Shown piece by piece: positions 1 through 11,541 of a DNA stretch of 64,000 bases. Where the stretch lies: positions 34,823,256-34,887,255 of the forward strand of contig CM060108.1 in NCBI GenBank assembly GCA_030522415.1, given 5' to 3'. A program made the position numbers and the translations under genes. A model generated the notes under the pieces. It was not told the origin of the DNA. It did no database searches and saw only the letters and a program-made list of their open reading frames with translations. The stretch's first letter is position 1. Each line of letters starts with the position of its first letter. This DNA is from Channallabes apus. Taxonomy: Eukaryota > Chordata > Actinopteri > Siluriformes > Clariidae.

Positions 1-527
1 CATCGTATTGTGAAGACATTTGTGGCTGATTCAGTGCACAGACAGGTTCATGCAGATAAAGGCAGAATGAAGAAGGTTTCTGCCAGACAAATTCATCAGA
101 TTAAGAGAGTAGCTGCTGAAATGCCATTACAAAGCAGCAAACAGTTGTTTGAAGCTGCTGCTGCCTCTGGAGTCCCGCGAACCTCAAGGTGTAGGATTCT
201 TTAAAGGCTTGCAGTTGTGCATAAACCTACTATTCGGCCACACCTAATCAAATCTCACTGATGAGTGTCGTGCAACCCTGGATGGTCCAGATGAATGGAG
301 TAGTGTAGGTGATGTCCCAACAAGGCTGCGATGTCAACAAGGAGGTGTCAAAGTCATGTTTTGGGCCAGAATCATGGGGAGAGAGCTGGTAGGCCGCTTT
401 AGGGTCCCTGAAGGTGTGAAAATGACCTCTGCAAAGTATATTGACTGACCACTTTCTTCCATGGTACAAAAAGAAGAACCGTGGCTTCCGTAGCAAAATC
501 ATTTTCATGCACGACAATGCACCATCT
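1..527 (+). mobile_element. Tc1/mariner transposon (DD37E type), 5' part
   Basis: This is the left part of a Tc1/mariner transposase gene, cut by the window edge. It encodes the N-terminal helix-turn-helix region (about 10-204), then after frame breaks the stretch around the first catalytic Asp and, at about 441-520, the segment ending in HDNAPS with the second catalytic Asp. The reading frame is broken by indels, so the copy is dead. A hAT element interrupts it at 528, and coding resumes at 3195 with HAAKNT. A second copy of the same family lies at about 14763-15800 on the other strand. Between the second Asp and the catalytic Glu (NPIENLW) there are 37 residues when the two parts are read together, rather than the 34 usual in Tc1. 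Confidence 0.85.
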
Positions 528-785
528 CAGTGGCGGCTCTACACTGAATTGCGCCCTGGGCGAGACTCCCTCCCGGTATCCCCCCCCCCCCCCCCCAAAA
601 AAAAAAATTTTAAACTGCAAATTTTGTACACACCACACGTTTTATTAAACTACTCATAACTTAAATAAATATACTGTGTACAAACAAATATTATATAAAT
701 ATAGAATTAATATACTGTAGAACAAATCACACTAAAGAAAAATAACTTATTTACTTCACTGCAGAACAGAAACCACAAACTGAAA

Positions 786-1079
786 CTAAAATCTGACTTT
801 TCTGGCCTTTCTAGATGCAAAGTCATCAATAATGGCATCATATGAGATATGCTCCCCTATTGCATGATTTATGCTTATGCCAGCAAGGCCAGTGAGCCGT
901 TCCTGAGACATGGTTGACCTCAGGTATGTCTTGATTAACCTGAGTTTGGAAAAGCTCCTCTCTGCTTGAGCTACAGTCACTGGCAATGTAAGTGCAATCC
1001 TGAGAGCAGTCCAAAAGTTGGGGTAGATCTCAGATAGATCCTTATCATGCATAAAAGTGATAAGCTTAAAGAGGCTCAT
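786..1079 (-). pseudogene. hAT transposase C-terminal (dimerisation) fragment
   Basis: The 97-codon minus-strand frame carries the hAT C-terminal signature: LTLPVTVAQAERSFSKLRLIK followed by TYLRSTMSQERLTGLA. In intact transposases this region mediates dimerisation and completes the RNase H-like fold. The N-terminal zinc finger and catalytic core are missing. A related fragment (46301-46507) sits in another hAT remnant in this window, so at least two copies of one family landed here. It is similar to the C terminus of ZMYM1-like proteins, which derive from such transposases. Confidence 0.85.
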
Positions 1080-1130
1080 GGTTTTTGATGGCAGTCATTA
1101 GACACTTTATTAATCTAATATAATCTAATC

Positions 1131-2222
1131 CAGGGGTGTCAAACATACGGCCCGCGGGCCGAATACGGCCCACTAAGGCGTCCAATACGGCCCGCGGGAT
1201 GATTTGTACAATAATATTAAATATCAAATATTTTTTATTATCATTATAAGTAGTAGTAGTAGTATTAAATAAAGTCTATGTCCGGGTATTCGTTGCAATA
1301 TTGTGTTTGGTTTTATTCATTTTTTTATTTTATCATTGATCATTTAACTGCTCTTCTCTTGCGCTTCTGCCGAAACCTCTAACACGCATGCGCATTCTAA
1401 ATTGGCGCCTAAATCTAATTTCTTCGGCTATTTGAAGATGTGTGGCAAGCACTCGCGATTTTAAAAAAATGTCCAAAAAAAGAAAAATTGATCTGGAAGG
1501 GCGGATGTTTCAGGAGAAATGGAAAGAGAAGTATTTCTTCTGTGAGGTCAACGGCAAGCCGGTAAGTTTAATCCGCTCACAAGCCGTGGCTGTGCAAAAA
1601 GAATACAACATTAAACGGCACTATGACATACACGCAGAGAAATATGATAAATACACTGGACAGCTCCAAATGGAAAAAGTTAATGCTTTAATCCGCTTTA
1701 AAAAAAAAAAATTATTTGTTAAAGGAAAGTTCTCATTTGAAGTGTAGAGTTAATGTTCATATCCAAAGTGAATGATATATTTTTTTCATTTGCATTAACC
1801 ATAAAGAATTTATTTTTGTATATGATTCTTTCTAAACTATTGAGTTGTTAAAGGCAGTTTTTTTGTGAATTGTTTTTTGTGAAGTGTTTTTCTAGTTTGT
1901 AAATTATATTGTAGACTATAGCTTCATATTTAATGTAACTGTCTGTACACAGAGTCTGCAGCATTTTTTATTTCTTATCTGACAAGTAATATTCATGTTC
2001 AAAGGAAAGGATTTTGCTTGCCATTACTTGGCATTGTTTTTCCCCCAAAAAGGAATAAGAGTGTTAATGAACAGTTTCTGAGGACTTGTTACATGCAGTT
2101 TTACAGAATATAGTGTATTTGTTGTAATTTGATGGACTATGATTAAAAAAACAAATTCGGCCCGCACATGGTCACATTTCTTCTCATCCGGCCCTCACCC
2201 TAAAATGAGTTTGACACCCCTG
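1131..2222 (+). mobile_element. Second hAT element nested in the first
   Basis: The ends are CAGGGGTGTCAAAC and GTTTGACACCCCTG, perfect 14-bp terminal inverted repeats. Both sides carry the 8-bp duplication ATCTAATC (1123-1130 and 2223-2230). Subterminal sequence is rich in CGGCCC motifs. It is 1,092 bp and non-autonomous, with only the N-terminal part of a transposase inside. It is younger than the hAT element around it. Confidence 0.92.
1442..1747 (+). pseudogene. N-terminal fragment of a GTF2IRD2/Charlie-like hAT transposase
   Basis: The frame from the ATG at about 1469 (MSKKRKIDLEGRMFQEKW) resembles the start of hAT transposases of the type domesticated in GTF2IRD2: a basic N terminus, then a region with zinc-finger spacing (FFCEVNGKPVSLI), then HYDIHAEKYDKYTGQL. 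The second cysteine expected shortly after PVSLI appears to be Arg, which would break the finger. The frame ends about 100 codons in, so no catalytic domain is present. Assignment is by remembered family pattern, not alignment. Confidence 0.7.
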
Positions 2223-3186
2223 ATCTAATCTAAGGGAGGAACAATTAGCTCCTTGGTTAATTTACTGCCTCAAATTATATGCTTTGTCACGTAACAGAGT
2301 TATAGCAAATGGAAAATGTCTTTTAAACTATCTACACATATGTAAATTAAACTGGCTATTTACAGTATACTGTAAATATATCGTGAATATATTGGCTATA
2401 GCCAACATTAACATAATAAACAATGGAAATAAATAACTGTACTTGCTGCAAAGCATAATTTTGTGGTTACATTTTGTGATATTTAATAGAAACCATTAGA
2501 ATTTCTGTGATGGTTTGTAAATTAGGCTTTTATTGTCTGTGTGTTTTTTTTAGCAAGGTAAGCATACTGTAGCAAGCATCATAAGCAAGAAGGTTAACCA
2601 ACCTAAGAGTTAACGTTATACCACTAATTAACATGATGACATGAATAACTTAATCATACAGAGAGAACATTGTTATATACCTTTATCTTTCACCTGTTTC
2701 TCCTCAACTTCTTTTCTTTTTTATTGGGCATCTGACAGCTTTGGCCTTTTTCTCTCCATCACTGTGTTACTATCGACGATTCGACAATCAGCAGATTTCC
2801 CCAACGCTGTCACTCACGACCAGAAGTCAAGACTAAACCAATTCACCTCCACAGCATAATCGTTTTTATTACCTATTTTTATTTGCCATTTCACACAATT
2901 AAATAAATGAAAAAAAGTGCAAATTATTGGTGTGTGTTTATAATATTTTGAATGAAATGTGCGTTATTTGTAAGAAAGTCAGTTAGACATAATTTAGCCC
3001 CCTTCTTGTCCGCTTCATTTGGGAGAGGTGAACTTTACTTTACTTCTTTATCACAGATAATAGAAAACCGCTTAGCAGCACAGATTATTATTTTTTACTC
3101 CAGGTTCGTGTGCCGCCCCCCATGTGACATTAAAAAATGCCGCCCTGGGCGGCTGCCTACTTCGCCCTACCCTAATACCGCCACTG

Positions 3187-3815
3187 CACCATCTCATGCT
3201 GCAAAGAATACCTCTGTGTCAATGGCTGCTATGGGCATAAAATATGAGAAACTCATGGTGTGGCCACCATCCTCCCCTGACCTCAACCCCATTGAGAACC
3301 TTTGGAGAACCCTCAAAAGATCTATGAGGGTGGGAGGCGGTTTGATTCAAAACAGCAGCTCTGGGAGGCTATTCTGACATCCTGCAAAGAAATTCAAGCA
3401 GAAACTGTCCAAAAACTCACAAGTTCAATGGATGCAAGAATTGTGAAGGTGATTTCAAAGAAGGAGTCCTATGTTAAGATGTAACATGCCCTGTTAGGAT
3501 GTTTTTGATTGAAATAGTTTTTGATTTCAGTAAATATGACCTCCTAAAGCTGCAAATTCAAAAAAAAAAAAACATTTTCAGTTCTTTACAACCTATAAAA
3601 TATTTTAACTCTGTTGTGCATAATAATTTGGAACAGTGCATTTTCAGTTTTTTTTTTTTTTATAAATATTGTTATCATTAGGAGGTTTGTTCAATAAAAT
3701 TCTAATTATACCCTAATCGTTGATGACTAGAAAATTATACTGACTGTCATTTGCATTTACTAATGATGAAAATCAGAGAAAGATATCATTTGCGCAATAA
3801 TTTGGAACGCAGTAT
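3187..3815 (+). mobile_element. Tc1/mariner transposon (DD37E type), 3' part
   Basis: This continues the transposase split at 527/3187. It runs from HAAKNT through VWPPSSPDLNPIENLW, which contains the catalytic Glu, to a stop near 3482. The 3' noncoding part follows and ends near 3815 at GGAACGCAGTA, preceded by GCGCAATAATTT. This looks like a terminal repeat at a TA target site. The other end is outside the window, so the inverted repeat cannot be confirmed. A frame change near 3345 breaks the C terminus. Confidence 0.8.
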
Positions 3816-4009
3816 ATGCTGTACGCAGGCTGATAACTCTAAATGAACTTCTCGTCTGCGACAGAGGTAAGTTTTGGTCTCTCCCTCTTGGCATGGCCTT
3901 CATGAGAGCCAGTTTCATATAAATAGGTCAGCCTTTCTGTAATATTTCTTGCAAGAAAATATATACTGTGTATATACATAATATATATATATATATTAAA
4001 ACTACTTAA

Positions 4010-4122
4010 TTTTTCAATTCAATTCAATTCAATTTTATTTATATAGCGCTTTTAACAATGGTCATTGTCTCAAAGCAGCTTCACAAAAATTAATGAAATT
4101 TAACAAAAAATAAAATAAAATA

Positions 4123-4162
<40 letters not shown>

Positions 4163-4668
4163 TAATAAATTAAAAAATAAAATTAAATTAAATTAAATAA
4201 ATAAATAAATAAATAAATAATAATTATAGAAAAGAAAATAATTGGAAGTGTGGATGTGTGAGAAAAATGTGCAGATAATAATAATGAGACGAATGAATGA
4301 AATTTCTCTGATGAGCAAGCCAAGGGTGACGGCGACGGTGGCAAGGAAAAACTCCCTGAGATGGCATTAGGAAGAAACCTTGAGAGGAACCAGACTCAAC
4401 AGGGAACCCATCCTCATTTGGGCGATAACAGATAGAAATGATATAATATCTTGTGTGTTGTGCAGGTGAAAATTCAATATGACAGAAATTATTTAAATTG
4501 ACATGAAGACCAGTTCAGCATAGGGACGAGTCAGTAGGTGCAGAGGGCAGATGAGGTCTGGATCACTGGAAGCACAGGAGCAGCATGTGTAGCTCCAACC
4601 ATCATAAAGCTGAATCCAGCTGGAGCTGGTCCTTCTCTGGACGCCTCAGGAACCTCGCAGGGTCGGCC
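4010..4668 (-). mobile_element. 5'-truncated L2-type LINE copy (3' UTR only)
   Basis: On the minus strand this is the 3' untranslated region of the same LINE family as the longer copy at 42690-47692, ending in the same motif around AGCGCTATATAAAT and TTGAATTGAA repeats. A perfect 15-bp duplication, ATTAAAACTACTTAA, flanks it at 3995-4009 and 4669-4683. An AT-rich run of AAT and AAAT units at about 4118-4220 lies inside. It has no coding capacity. Confidence 0.9.
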
Positions 4669-4779
4669 ATTAAAACTACTTAACTACTTAAAACTTGATT
4701 TGATGTAAAGCCAGAACTACTGTCAGAGCAGCTGTTATAGAAAATTCATTTGCACCTTCTGACTAATCAAATTAAATTA

Positions 4780-5312
4780 TTAAACATAAACACACTGTCC
4801 ACTATATTAAGAATGCCTATGAACCTTCTTTAGTAACCAATAATTTTTTCATATTTTCTTTTAGTTTGTATGTATTCTTGAACAATACTTTGCCAGGATT
4901 CATAAAGAACTTTTTGGCACACATTTTCAGTCCAGGACATCCGATCAGTTTCAAAAGAATGTTTTTGTTTGTTAAGCCACTTAATGAATGACCTGTAAAT
5001 CATTTAAGCATAAAACCAACCACCTTAAGACATGAACCAGTGAGAAACAGATGCAGATGATGACAGATGACCAGGCCAAGGATTAATACTGTATACTCCT
5101 GAGTTCTGAGTGGTTGGAAAGGACAAGAGGGGAAATGAGGCTGCTTCTGAGGTTGCTACATAAAAACTTTTTTTTTTATTATATCTTTAAGCACTTTACA
5201 GCCTTACACAATAAAATTATACCAATTTATTTTGCTTAATTGACATACAGTAATTTGACATAATTTAATATAAATAAATGTGGGGTGGCTCAAGACATTT
5301 GCACAGTACTGT
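4780..5312. mobile_element. Degenerate mariner/Tc1-type remnant
   Basis: The right end, GGGGTGGCTCAAGACATTTGCACAGTACTGTA read in parts (GTGGCTCAAGAC, then TGCACAGTACTG), looks like a mariner terminal repeat seen widely in fish. The interior resembles decayed transposase sequence read on the minus strand. I could not find the left end, and no frame is open, so family and limits are uncertain. Confidence 0.4.
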
Positions 5313-7305
5313 ATACTGTATATTAATTCACTTATCCAACTATCAGTCAATCATGGTCGCAGTGCAAATATTCATGCAGATACTAGTCAAGAGCTTTAGT
5401 TGATCTTCACATACAGTAAAACATTAGAATGAGGAAAATGTGATCTTAGTGACTCTGGCACTGGCACGGACATACTGTAAGTTTTTCAAAGCCTCTAATA
5501 ATTTTCACATCTGTAGAAGGTATTTCCAGTATAAGTAGTGGTTCTGAAAATGGAGCATTTTATTGTTTGTTTAAATAAAAACATCTTCTAACCGCACAGG
5601 ATTTACAACATTTTGAAACTTAACGTAGATTGACGTCAACAGCAGAAGGTTAAACTCCTGTCAGTCAAGAACAGGAATTCAGGGCTGCTCTATGTACAGT
5701 CTCACCGAAACTTGCTGAACCTACCTGGGCTGTATATACAGTACATATTCATTACAATCACTAGTTCTCAACCTTATTCCTGGAGGACAACTTCCCTTCA
5801 TACTGTATGTTAGTGTTTTCCCTGCTCTACCACATCCACTTCAATTGATAAAAGTTGATCAATTAAATCAATTGTTCTGGGAGCTGAGAAAGCATTAAAA
5901 TGTGCAGAGCAGAAAGTTAAAGCCAAAAATAGAAGTAAACAGAAATTTTATATTATTTAATCAAGGATTTGTGAAATTTTGCAAACTGCAAAAATCGATG
6001 TCTGCTTAAACTTAAATCAGGTCTAGAATTAAATGAAACATAATTGGTCATCAGGTGTGCTGTCTATTAAGTAAAAATGTGCAAATCCAGTTTTACCCAA
6101 GAAATGGCATTTACACAACACACTCACCTGACAAGCTAGACCAGTAGCACAAACGCTGAGGTGTGTGTAGGCCTAACCCTAAGCACTCTCAAGTCTTAAA
6201 GAACAGTCAGTTTTTCAGTGTGTCAAGCACACATCCTAACCCTGTAGCACTTCACACAGGTGAGTGGCTACGTGCGCTGCACGTGCGGTTGTTCATAACT
6301 AATTGCATTTGAGAAAATTATAGTCTTATTTTGACAGTTATTGGTAAAGGAAATGTTAAGAATTCACCTGGGGGTTAGATAAAGAATGTCTTATCTTTTA
6401 AAGTTTTGCTCTTTTGTTTCCATATAATAGTTTTAGCACAAAGGGCATTTTCTTTGATTTATACATAGCTTCAGGGATATTAGTATTTATAAAATGAAAT
6501 ACAGTATGACAATAGAATTGTTCTGTTCTGTTTTGTTTTGTTTTGTTTTGTATTTTAACCTACAGTACCAGAGATTTTTTATCTTTCATTTTAATATACA
6601 AAGTGGTGAAATTCTGAAATATTAGTTAATCGCTGTACTGTAGATATTAGATGCATGTTTGTGTGAAATGAAGTGAGTAAACATATTCATAATGCTAATT
6701 TGTTTTGTGTATGCCTTGATTGCTTGTAAAAGATGTGTCTGATAAAGTTTAGGATAATCATGGACTTGCATATACACAATGACATTTCATCATTAATTAT
6801 TTATTTTATTATTAAACAGCAAAACAAGACACTAGAGGTGAATCAAAACTGGATTTCATTTATGCAATGAGGCTTTAATTTGTGCAATAACACAAAATAT
6901 ACTGAAATTGAATTACTTAATAAATATAAAAATCAATAATTCCCATTATTTTAGACTTTACTTTATGGTAAACACACACTTCAGGAAAAAAGTTAAAAAA
7001 CTTACAAAATGAATTTTGAAATGTCAACTATTTGTCTATAAGATGCATAATTTTTAAATAAATGTATATCATAAATACTTGGTACCTGTTATTTTTATCC
7101 AAATAGAAGCTTTTCAGCAATATATGATATGATGTAACAGGCTGTGTGGAGCTTTAAGATTTCTGAATGATACAGTAACTGTGAGCGGACCAAAAAAACC
7201 CTGTGAAATTAAGATATTACTACATCTATAGCAAATCTACTGTATAGCATCTTACAGAAATTCTTCAAGATTAAATTGTCACTGTCTGTGTGCTGGTGTG
7301 CCCAG
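5313..7305. other. Noncoding stretch upstream of the first PLAC8-like gene
   Basis: No gene or clear transposon is visible. It is AT-rich with many TACAGTA/TACTGTA words. A possible untranslated first exon of the next gene ends at 6259 (CACAG followed by GTGAGT), but no matching TATA box or conserved sequence supports it firmly. The coding exon acceptor is at 7304-7305. Confidence 0.4.
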
Positions 7306-7310
7306 GCATC

Positions 7311-8813
7311 ATGGCAAAGATGGTGGTGCAGCAACCTCAGTCTGTCGCGACGAGGAACATGATAAACTCCAATCAGTGGAGCTCAGGAGTCTGTGACTGC
7401 TGTGAAAATGTAGCAGAGTGTAAGTCAGGCTATGTTTCCATTTACATTGTAATGATGTTACAAACAAATAAAGCCTGCATTCACATACTTGTTATATGCA
7501 TGACTTCTTAAACAGGACTTGCGAGACACACTGAGGCATGCCCTAAAACAGGATGAACCTGTTTTTTCATGTTTTTTTATAAACTCATTAGTTACAGTAT
7601 ATCCATAGTCCACAGATTAAGTAATTGTCACAATTTGGCATTATTGTTAATCTTATTGTTATTCTTATAATCTTAATGTAGATAATATAATAAGGTAATT
7701 TAACTTCAGCTCCAGTCTTGGAGGGCTACTGTCCAGCGCCCCTAAATTCACCAACCTAAACACACCCAGTGAACCTGGTAATTAACAGATTAAACAAAAG
7801 AATGACCAAAATGTGTTAGACATTGTCCCTCCAGAACTGGAGTTGAAGAACCCTCTACTCGGCACACTGGTCAAGACTGAATTTCTGTATATTTCTCTGA
7901 CCTTGTTTGTATTCACAGGTTGTTTTGCATTCTGGTGTTTCCCCTGTTTCACCTGCTCTACTGCAAGGAAGTTTGGAGAGTGTTTGTGTTTACCAATGCT
8001 TGATGGTTATGGATTGATTCCCCCAATAACCCTGGCCATGAGGGCATCAATGCGTCAGCGCTATGGAATTGAGGTTAGAACAAGATAAAGGAGAGATGAA
8101 CAGATGGTTTTTGACCACTTAATGGACTAATTACTGGAGTCACTCAGAAAATGTGTCCTAAAATAGAGTGGAACCAAAGTAAACCAGATCAAACTTCTTT
8201 TACTTGACCTACGATGTCACAAACTGTTTTAACCTGTTTTGACTGCATGATCTTTTCCACCAGTCATTCCTTATTCATTTTATGTCTAGTACAGTTTTTG
8301 TCTCATCTGACTGTAGAACGTCCCAGTAGAAGTTCCCAGTAGCATCTGCAGTCTGTAGTAGATGAAAAAACTTGCATTTGTCATGTCTTTAATACATTTT
8401 TAAGGTCTGGAGGTTGCTTCATTGTACATTTGTCGACTAACCTCAACATGCCAGCATCTTTTGCAAATCTTCCACCATGCATAGTGGAAGGTCAAGTGAC
8501 TTAGAGCTTTACTGTAATTACAGCCATATACAGTGTGCGGTAAACACAGATTAAATAACATTTCACCAGTCGGACATTTAAAACCATTTACATTTGAATT
8601 TTGCATTCAAAAATTCTAAACTGCTTTTTTATTATTATAAGTTATTAGTCTCCCATTCTTAGTCTGTGTCACTTTTTCTTTCACCTGCAGGGATCCATTT
8701 GCAATGACTGCATCTATTCCTTCTTCTGCCTTCCTTGCGTTTGGTGCCAGATGTCACGAGAGATGAAAGCACGCAATCAACCGGTCATGTTACTTCATTC
8801 TCGAGTAAATTGA
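7311..8813 (+). CDS. PLAC8/cornifelin-like cysteine-rich protein, gene A (spliced)
   Basis: Coding exons are 7311-7419, 7919-8073 and 8691-8813, giving 128 residues. Introns follow GT-AG, with phase 1 then phase 0. The start MAKMVVQQPQ follows an acceptor at 7304-7305, so an untranslated 5' exon lies upstream. The protein is a PLAC8 domain throughout: VCDCC near residue 30, CCFAFWCFPCFTC at the exon junction, GECLCLP, then CNDCIYSFFCLPCVWCQMSREMKA near the C terminus. Family members are small Cys-rich proteins (PLAC8/onzin, cornifelin, plant FW2.2-like), some membrane-associated; the exact role here is unknown. It is the first of three tandem paralogues on one strand. A poly(A) signal lies at about 8835. 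The initial ATG at 7290 lies before the acceptor and is not used. Confidence 0.92.
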
Positions 8814-10147
8814 AGATTCAACATCAAGATCATTAATAAATACCTCTTCTTATAAATAACATCATTTGCAAAGTAAATTTTAATAATAATGTCTATATAA
8901 TCATTTACAATGTGATAATGACTGTATATCTTGAATTGCAGTCTGTATTCATCAGTTTATATGGTTTCTACCTGACCCAAGCACATGAGGGAGTTGTTTG
9001 CATTTGAATGTTCCATGAATTAATCTCAGATTGGACTCATATGCTTATGGTTTTAATGTCAATTCATTGAAATTGGTAGAGAAAATCCAGGTAAATATTT
9101 GTGCAGTTGAAATCAAGGGATGAGGGTTGAAAGAAGATGAACAGATACTCTCTCTAGGTACAAACACCATTACCTTTCACAACAAAAGTGCAAATTAACA
9201 CACTCAATCACACAGTAATTGTGTTACTGTATATAGTAATATGTGTGACTTTGACCATAGAGCATTGTAAAAATTTACAGTAATTTCTTTACTGTATGCT
9301 ACTGTTCTCACTTGGCATGATGACTTCGGTGTACAGTTTCTATCAAGACAGTGGCAATGCATGATTCATAGGTCCAAACACAAAAGTCTTCCATATATAA
9401 TTGAATTTCGTCATCACTAAGAGTCTTATATCATATTCTTATAACTTTAATTTAATGTTATAATGTGTAATAATAATACAGTTGATTACATCACTAGGCT
9501 GCCATCTTTAATCTTTGTCATGTCTTATGTTATGTTATGTTTTATTATATGTATGGATAGAGTATATAAGATAAGCATGGACTGTAAAACAGTCTTGTTT
9601 GGTAGGTATATGGAAATGAAAAATAATACACATGAAGGTGTACGTAATAACAAAATGACAATTGCAACAAATGCTTGAGAGTGAGATACTGAAAAACTAG
9701 AAATATAACTGACCTCAGTGAGCTATTCATGTAGTTGAGTATCAATCCCATTTTCATCTACAGCATGTCATAATTTAAAGCTCCACTAAGCGGAGCCTCC
9801 TTCCAAAACATCATCTTAAATTATGATACCGTATCTTCAGTGATGGAATATATAGGATTGTGTAGGTATTCTATTTAAAGAAGTCTATGACTGGCATTAT
9901 TTAGTACAAAAGCCCAAAATACATTTAAAGACATTCAAGTCTGTTATCTGTAATAAACACTTGTGTTACTTGTATACAATTGTAACAATTATAATCATGT
10001 TAACTGTCATCTTAATCCAAATAAATGCAGATCCAAATGTGTACAGTATAATGTATAACCAAATTCAAACTTTCATGTGTTTTAAATCTGTGATGTAAAT
10101 GTATGCTGAAATTAAAAACAATGGAGAGATGAAGTGAATAACTATGA
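8814..10147. other. 3' UTR of gene A and noncoding DNA
   Basis: After the poly(A) signal near 8835 I see AT-rich sequence without a credible exon or a recognisable transposon. Confidence 0.5.
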
Positions 10148-10243
10148 TTATCTCATTTCAATGGCAGCTGTCAAGCAGCAGAATGTATTATGCAGCGAGT
10201 AAACAGTCAGTTCTCAGAATTGATGTGCTGGAAGCAGTATGAG
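10148..10243. mobile_element. Short fragment of a Tc1-like fish transposon
   Basis: The run from TCTCATTTCAATGGCAGCTG to GATGTGCTGGAAGCAG matches, as I remember it, the terminal region of the element whose other parts are seen at about 40205-40710 (ends resembling GCCATAACATTA). Only about 100 bp remain. Confidence 0.45.
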
Positions 10244-11250
10244 TAAGTATAAGTAAGTATAAGTACATGGATCTGAATACTTCAGAACAGAACAGCTACT
10301 ATAACGCAGAAAAAAAAGTCAATGCTGGCTATTTTAAAAAGGCATCAGACTGCACAGTGGATCACAGTATACAATCACTGTGCTGATTTTATCCTACTGT
10401 TTATGAAAATTTTTAAAAATCAAACAATCCAACTTAAGGGTGATCATTTTCAATTCATCTCAATTTAATAGCATTTAATGCACAGAATGTTACGTTCCTG
10501 TAGGTTCACATTGCTTGTGTGTACACAATATAGTGCAATAAAAACACACTATAGGAACAATCTGTATGACAAGATCACCAGAGTGGCAGTGATCTGAAGC
10601 AGAACTGAGGCTGGGAACAAACTGATGTCGCTACATGGCAAACTTTAAATAGCAGAAAATGTGGACGCTCCTTTAGTCCTTCATGGAAATTATGTGATTA
10701 TGAAGTTTATTGTTTTATTTTAGAACTTTGATATATATAATATACAGTATATTATGTATTTTTAACTAATAGTCTCAAAGTTTTAAAATAAAATAAATTA
10801 AAAATTAATCAAAATAATGATTTAACAAATTGGGCCAAGATCTTTTCTGCTAGTTGCACTGTAACTACTGCATTATTAATTATTGTTACAATATCATATA
10901 AGATTAGAACCATTGAAATATAAACAAAAAAAGAGTGTAAGAAATTTGAGAAATGTACTGTGTATTTGCAGTCAAGTGAGATTTATATGTTTTGTGATTT
11001 ATTGATGTATTTTTGAAAAAATAAATTACTTCGGGCTTTAAATATTACTTCAGGCTATGTGTATTGTGTTCAATGGAATATGTCAGAGAAGCATGGACAC
11101 ATCTGCATGTTTGATAATTAAAGTGTTTAGGGTATGCAGTCATCTAACCTGCTCTGCTACAAACGGCACATTTTGATGATAATCTTGTTAAAGCACTTGT
11201 TAATGCAGGTGTGTGAGTTTGAGTAGGTGTATGTGTGTGTGCGTGCATGC
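10244..11250. other. Noncoding stretch between genes A and B
   Basis: AT-rich, no open exon, no clear repeat. A short GT run at about 11228-11241 precedes the gene B promoter. Confidence 0.5.
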
Positions 11251-11256
11251 CTGTCG

Positions 11257-11354
11257 TATAAAAACCCTTCGTTTCAAAGTTCAGACAGTTGTTTTCATCT
11301 TTGTCTAGCTGTCCTGTCTCCTGCACCTCGACACACAGATTAAGGGACGAATAG
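11257..11354 (+). promoter_or_regulatory. Promoter and untranslated first exon of gene B
   Basis: TATAAAAA at 11257-11264 is followed about 20 nt later by TTCAGACAGTT (about 11281). The same TTCAGACAGTT occurs in the first exon of gene C (about 16267) at a similar distance from its TATA-like box. A possible donor is ATAG followed by GTAGAA at 11355. The donor choice is weak, but the shared motif supports the location. Confidence 0.6.
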
Positions 11355-11541
11355 GTAGAATCAATACATTTCCTATTACTCTTATGAATTACTAAATTGT
11401 TTGATGGATTGCACAAATTGCCTACATAGTTAAATCTAAAAGTTGTTTTTCAATTATGTTCAAATAAAAATGACGTTTTCAGGTAATAGATCAATTTTAA
11501 TTAATTGTATATCATGTCTGTTTATTTTTCACAGTAAAACC

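Larger units (their letters stand above)
528..3186 (-). mobile_element. hAT DNA transposon inserted in the Tc1/mariner element
   Basis: The element begins CAGTGGCGG and ends CCGCCACTG, matching terminal inverted repeats. It is flanked by a perfect 8-bp duplication, CACCATCT at 520-527 and 3187-3194, the length expected for hAT. The only recognisable coding part is the C-terminal dimerisation region on the minus strand (786-1079). A second hAT element (1131-2222) is nested inside. It is non-autonomous and decayed. Confidence 0.92.

Noticed and set aside
4118..4220. CRISPR-like or satellite array
   Set aside because: A simple AAT/AAAT microsatellite inside a LINE 3' UTR; no CRISPR array or tRNA/rRNA gene is visible anywhere in the window.
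7813..8088. Methionine start upstream of gene A exon 2
   Set aside because: The first 35 codons are intron; the exon begins after the acceptor at 7917-7918.
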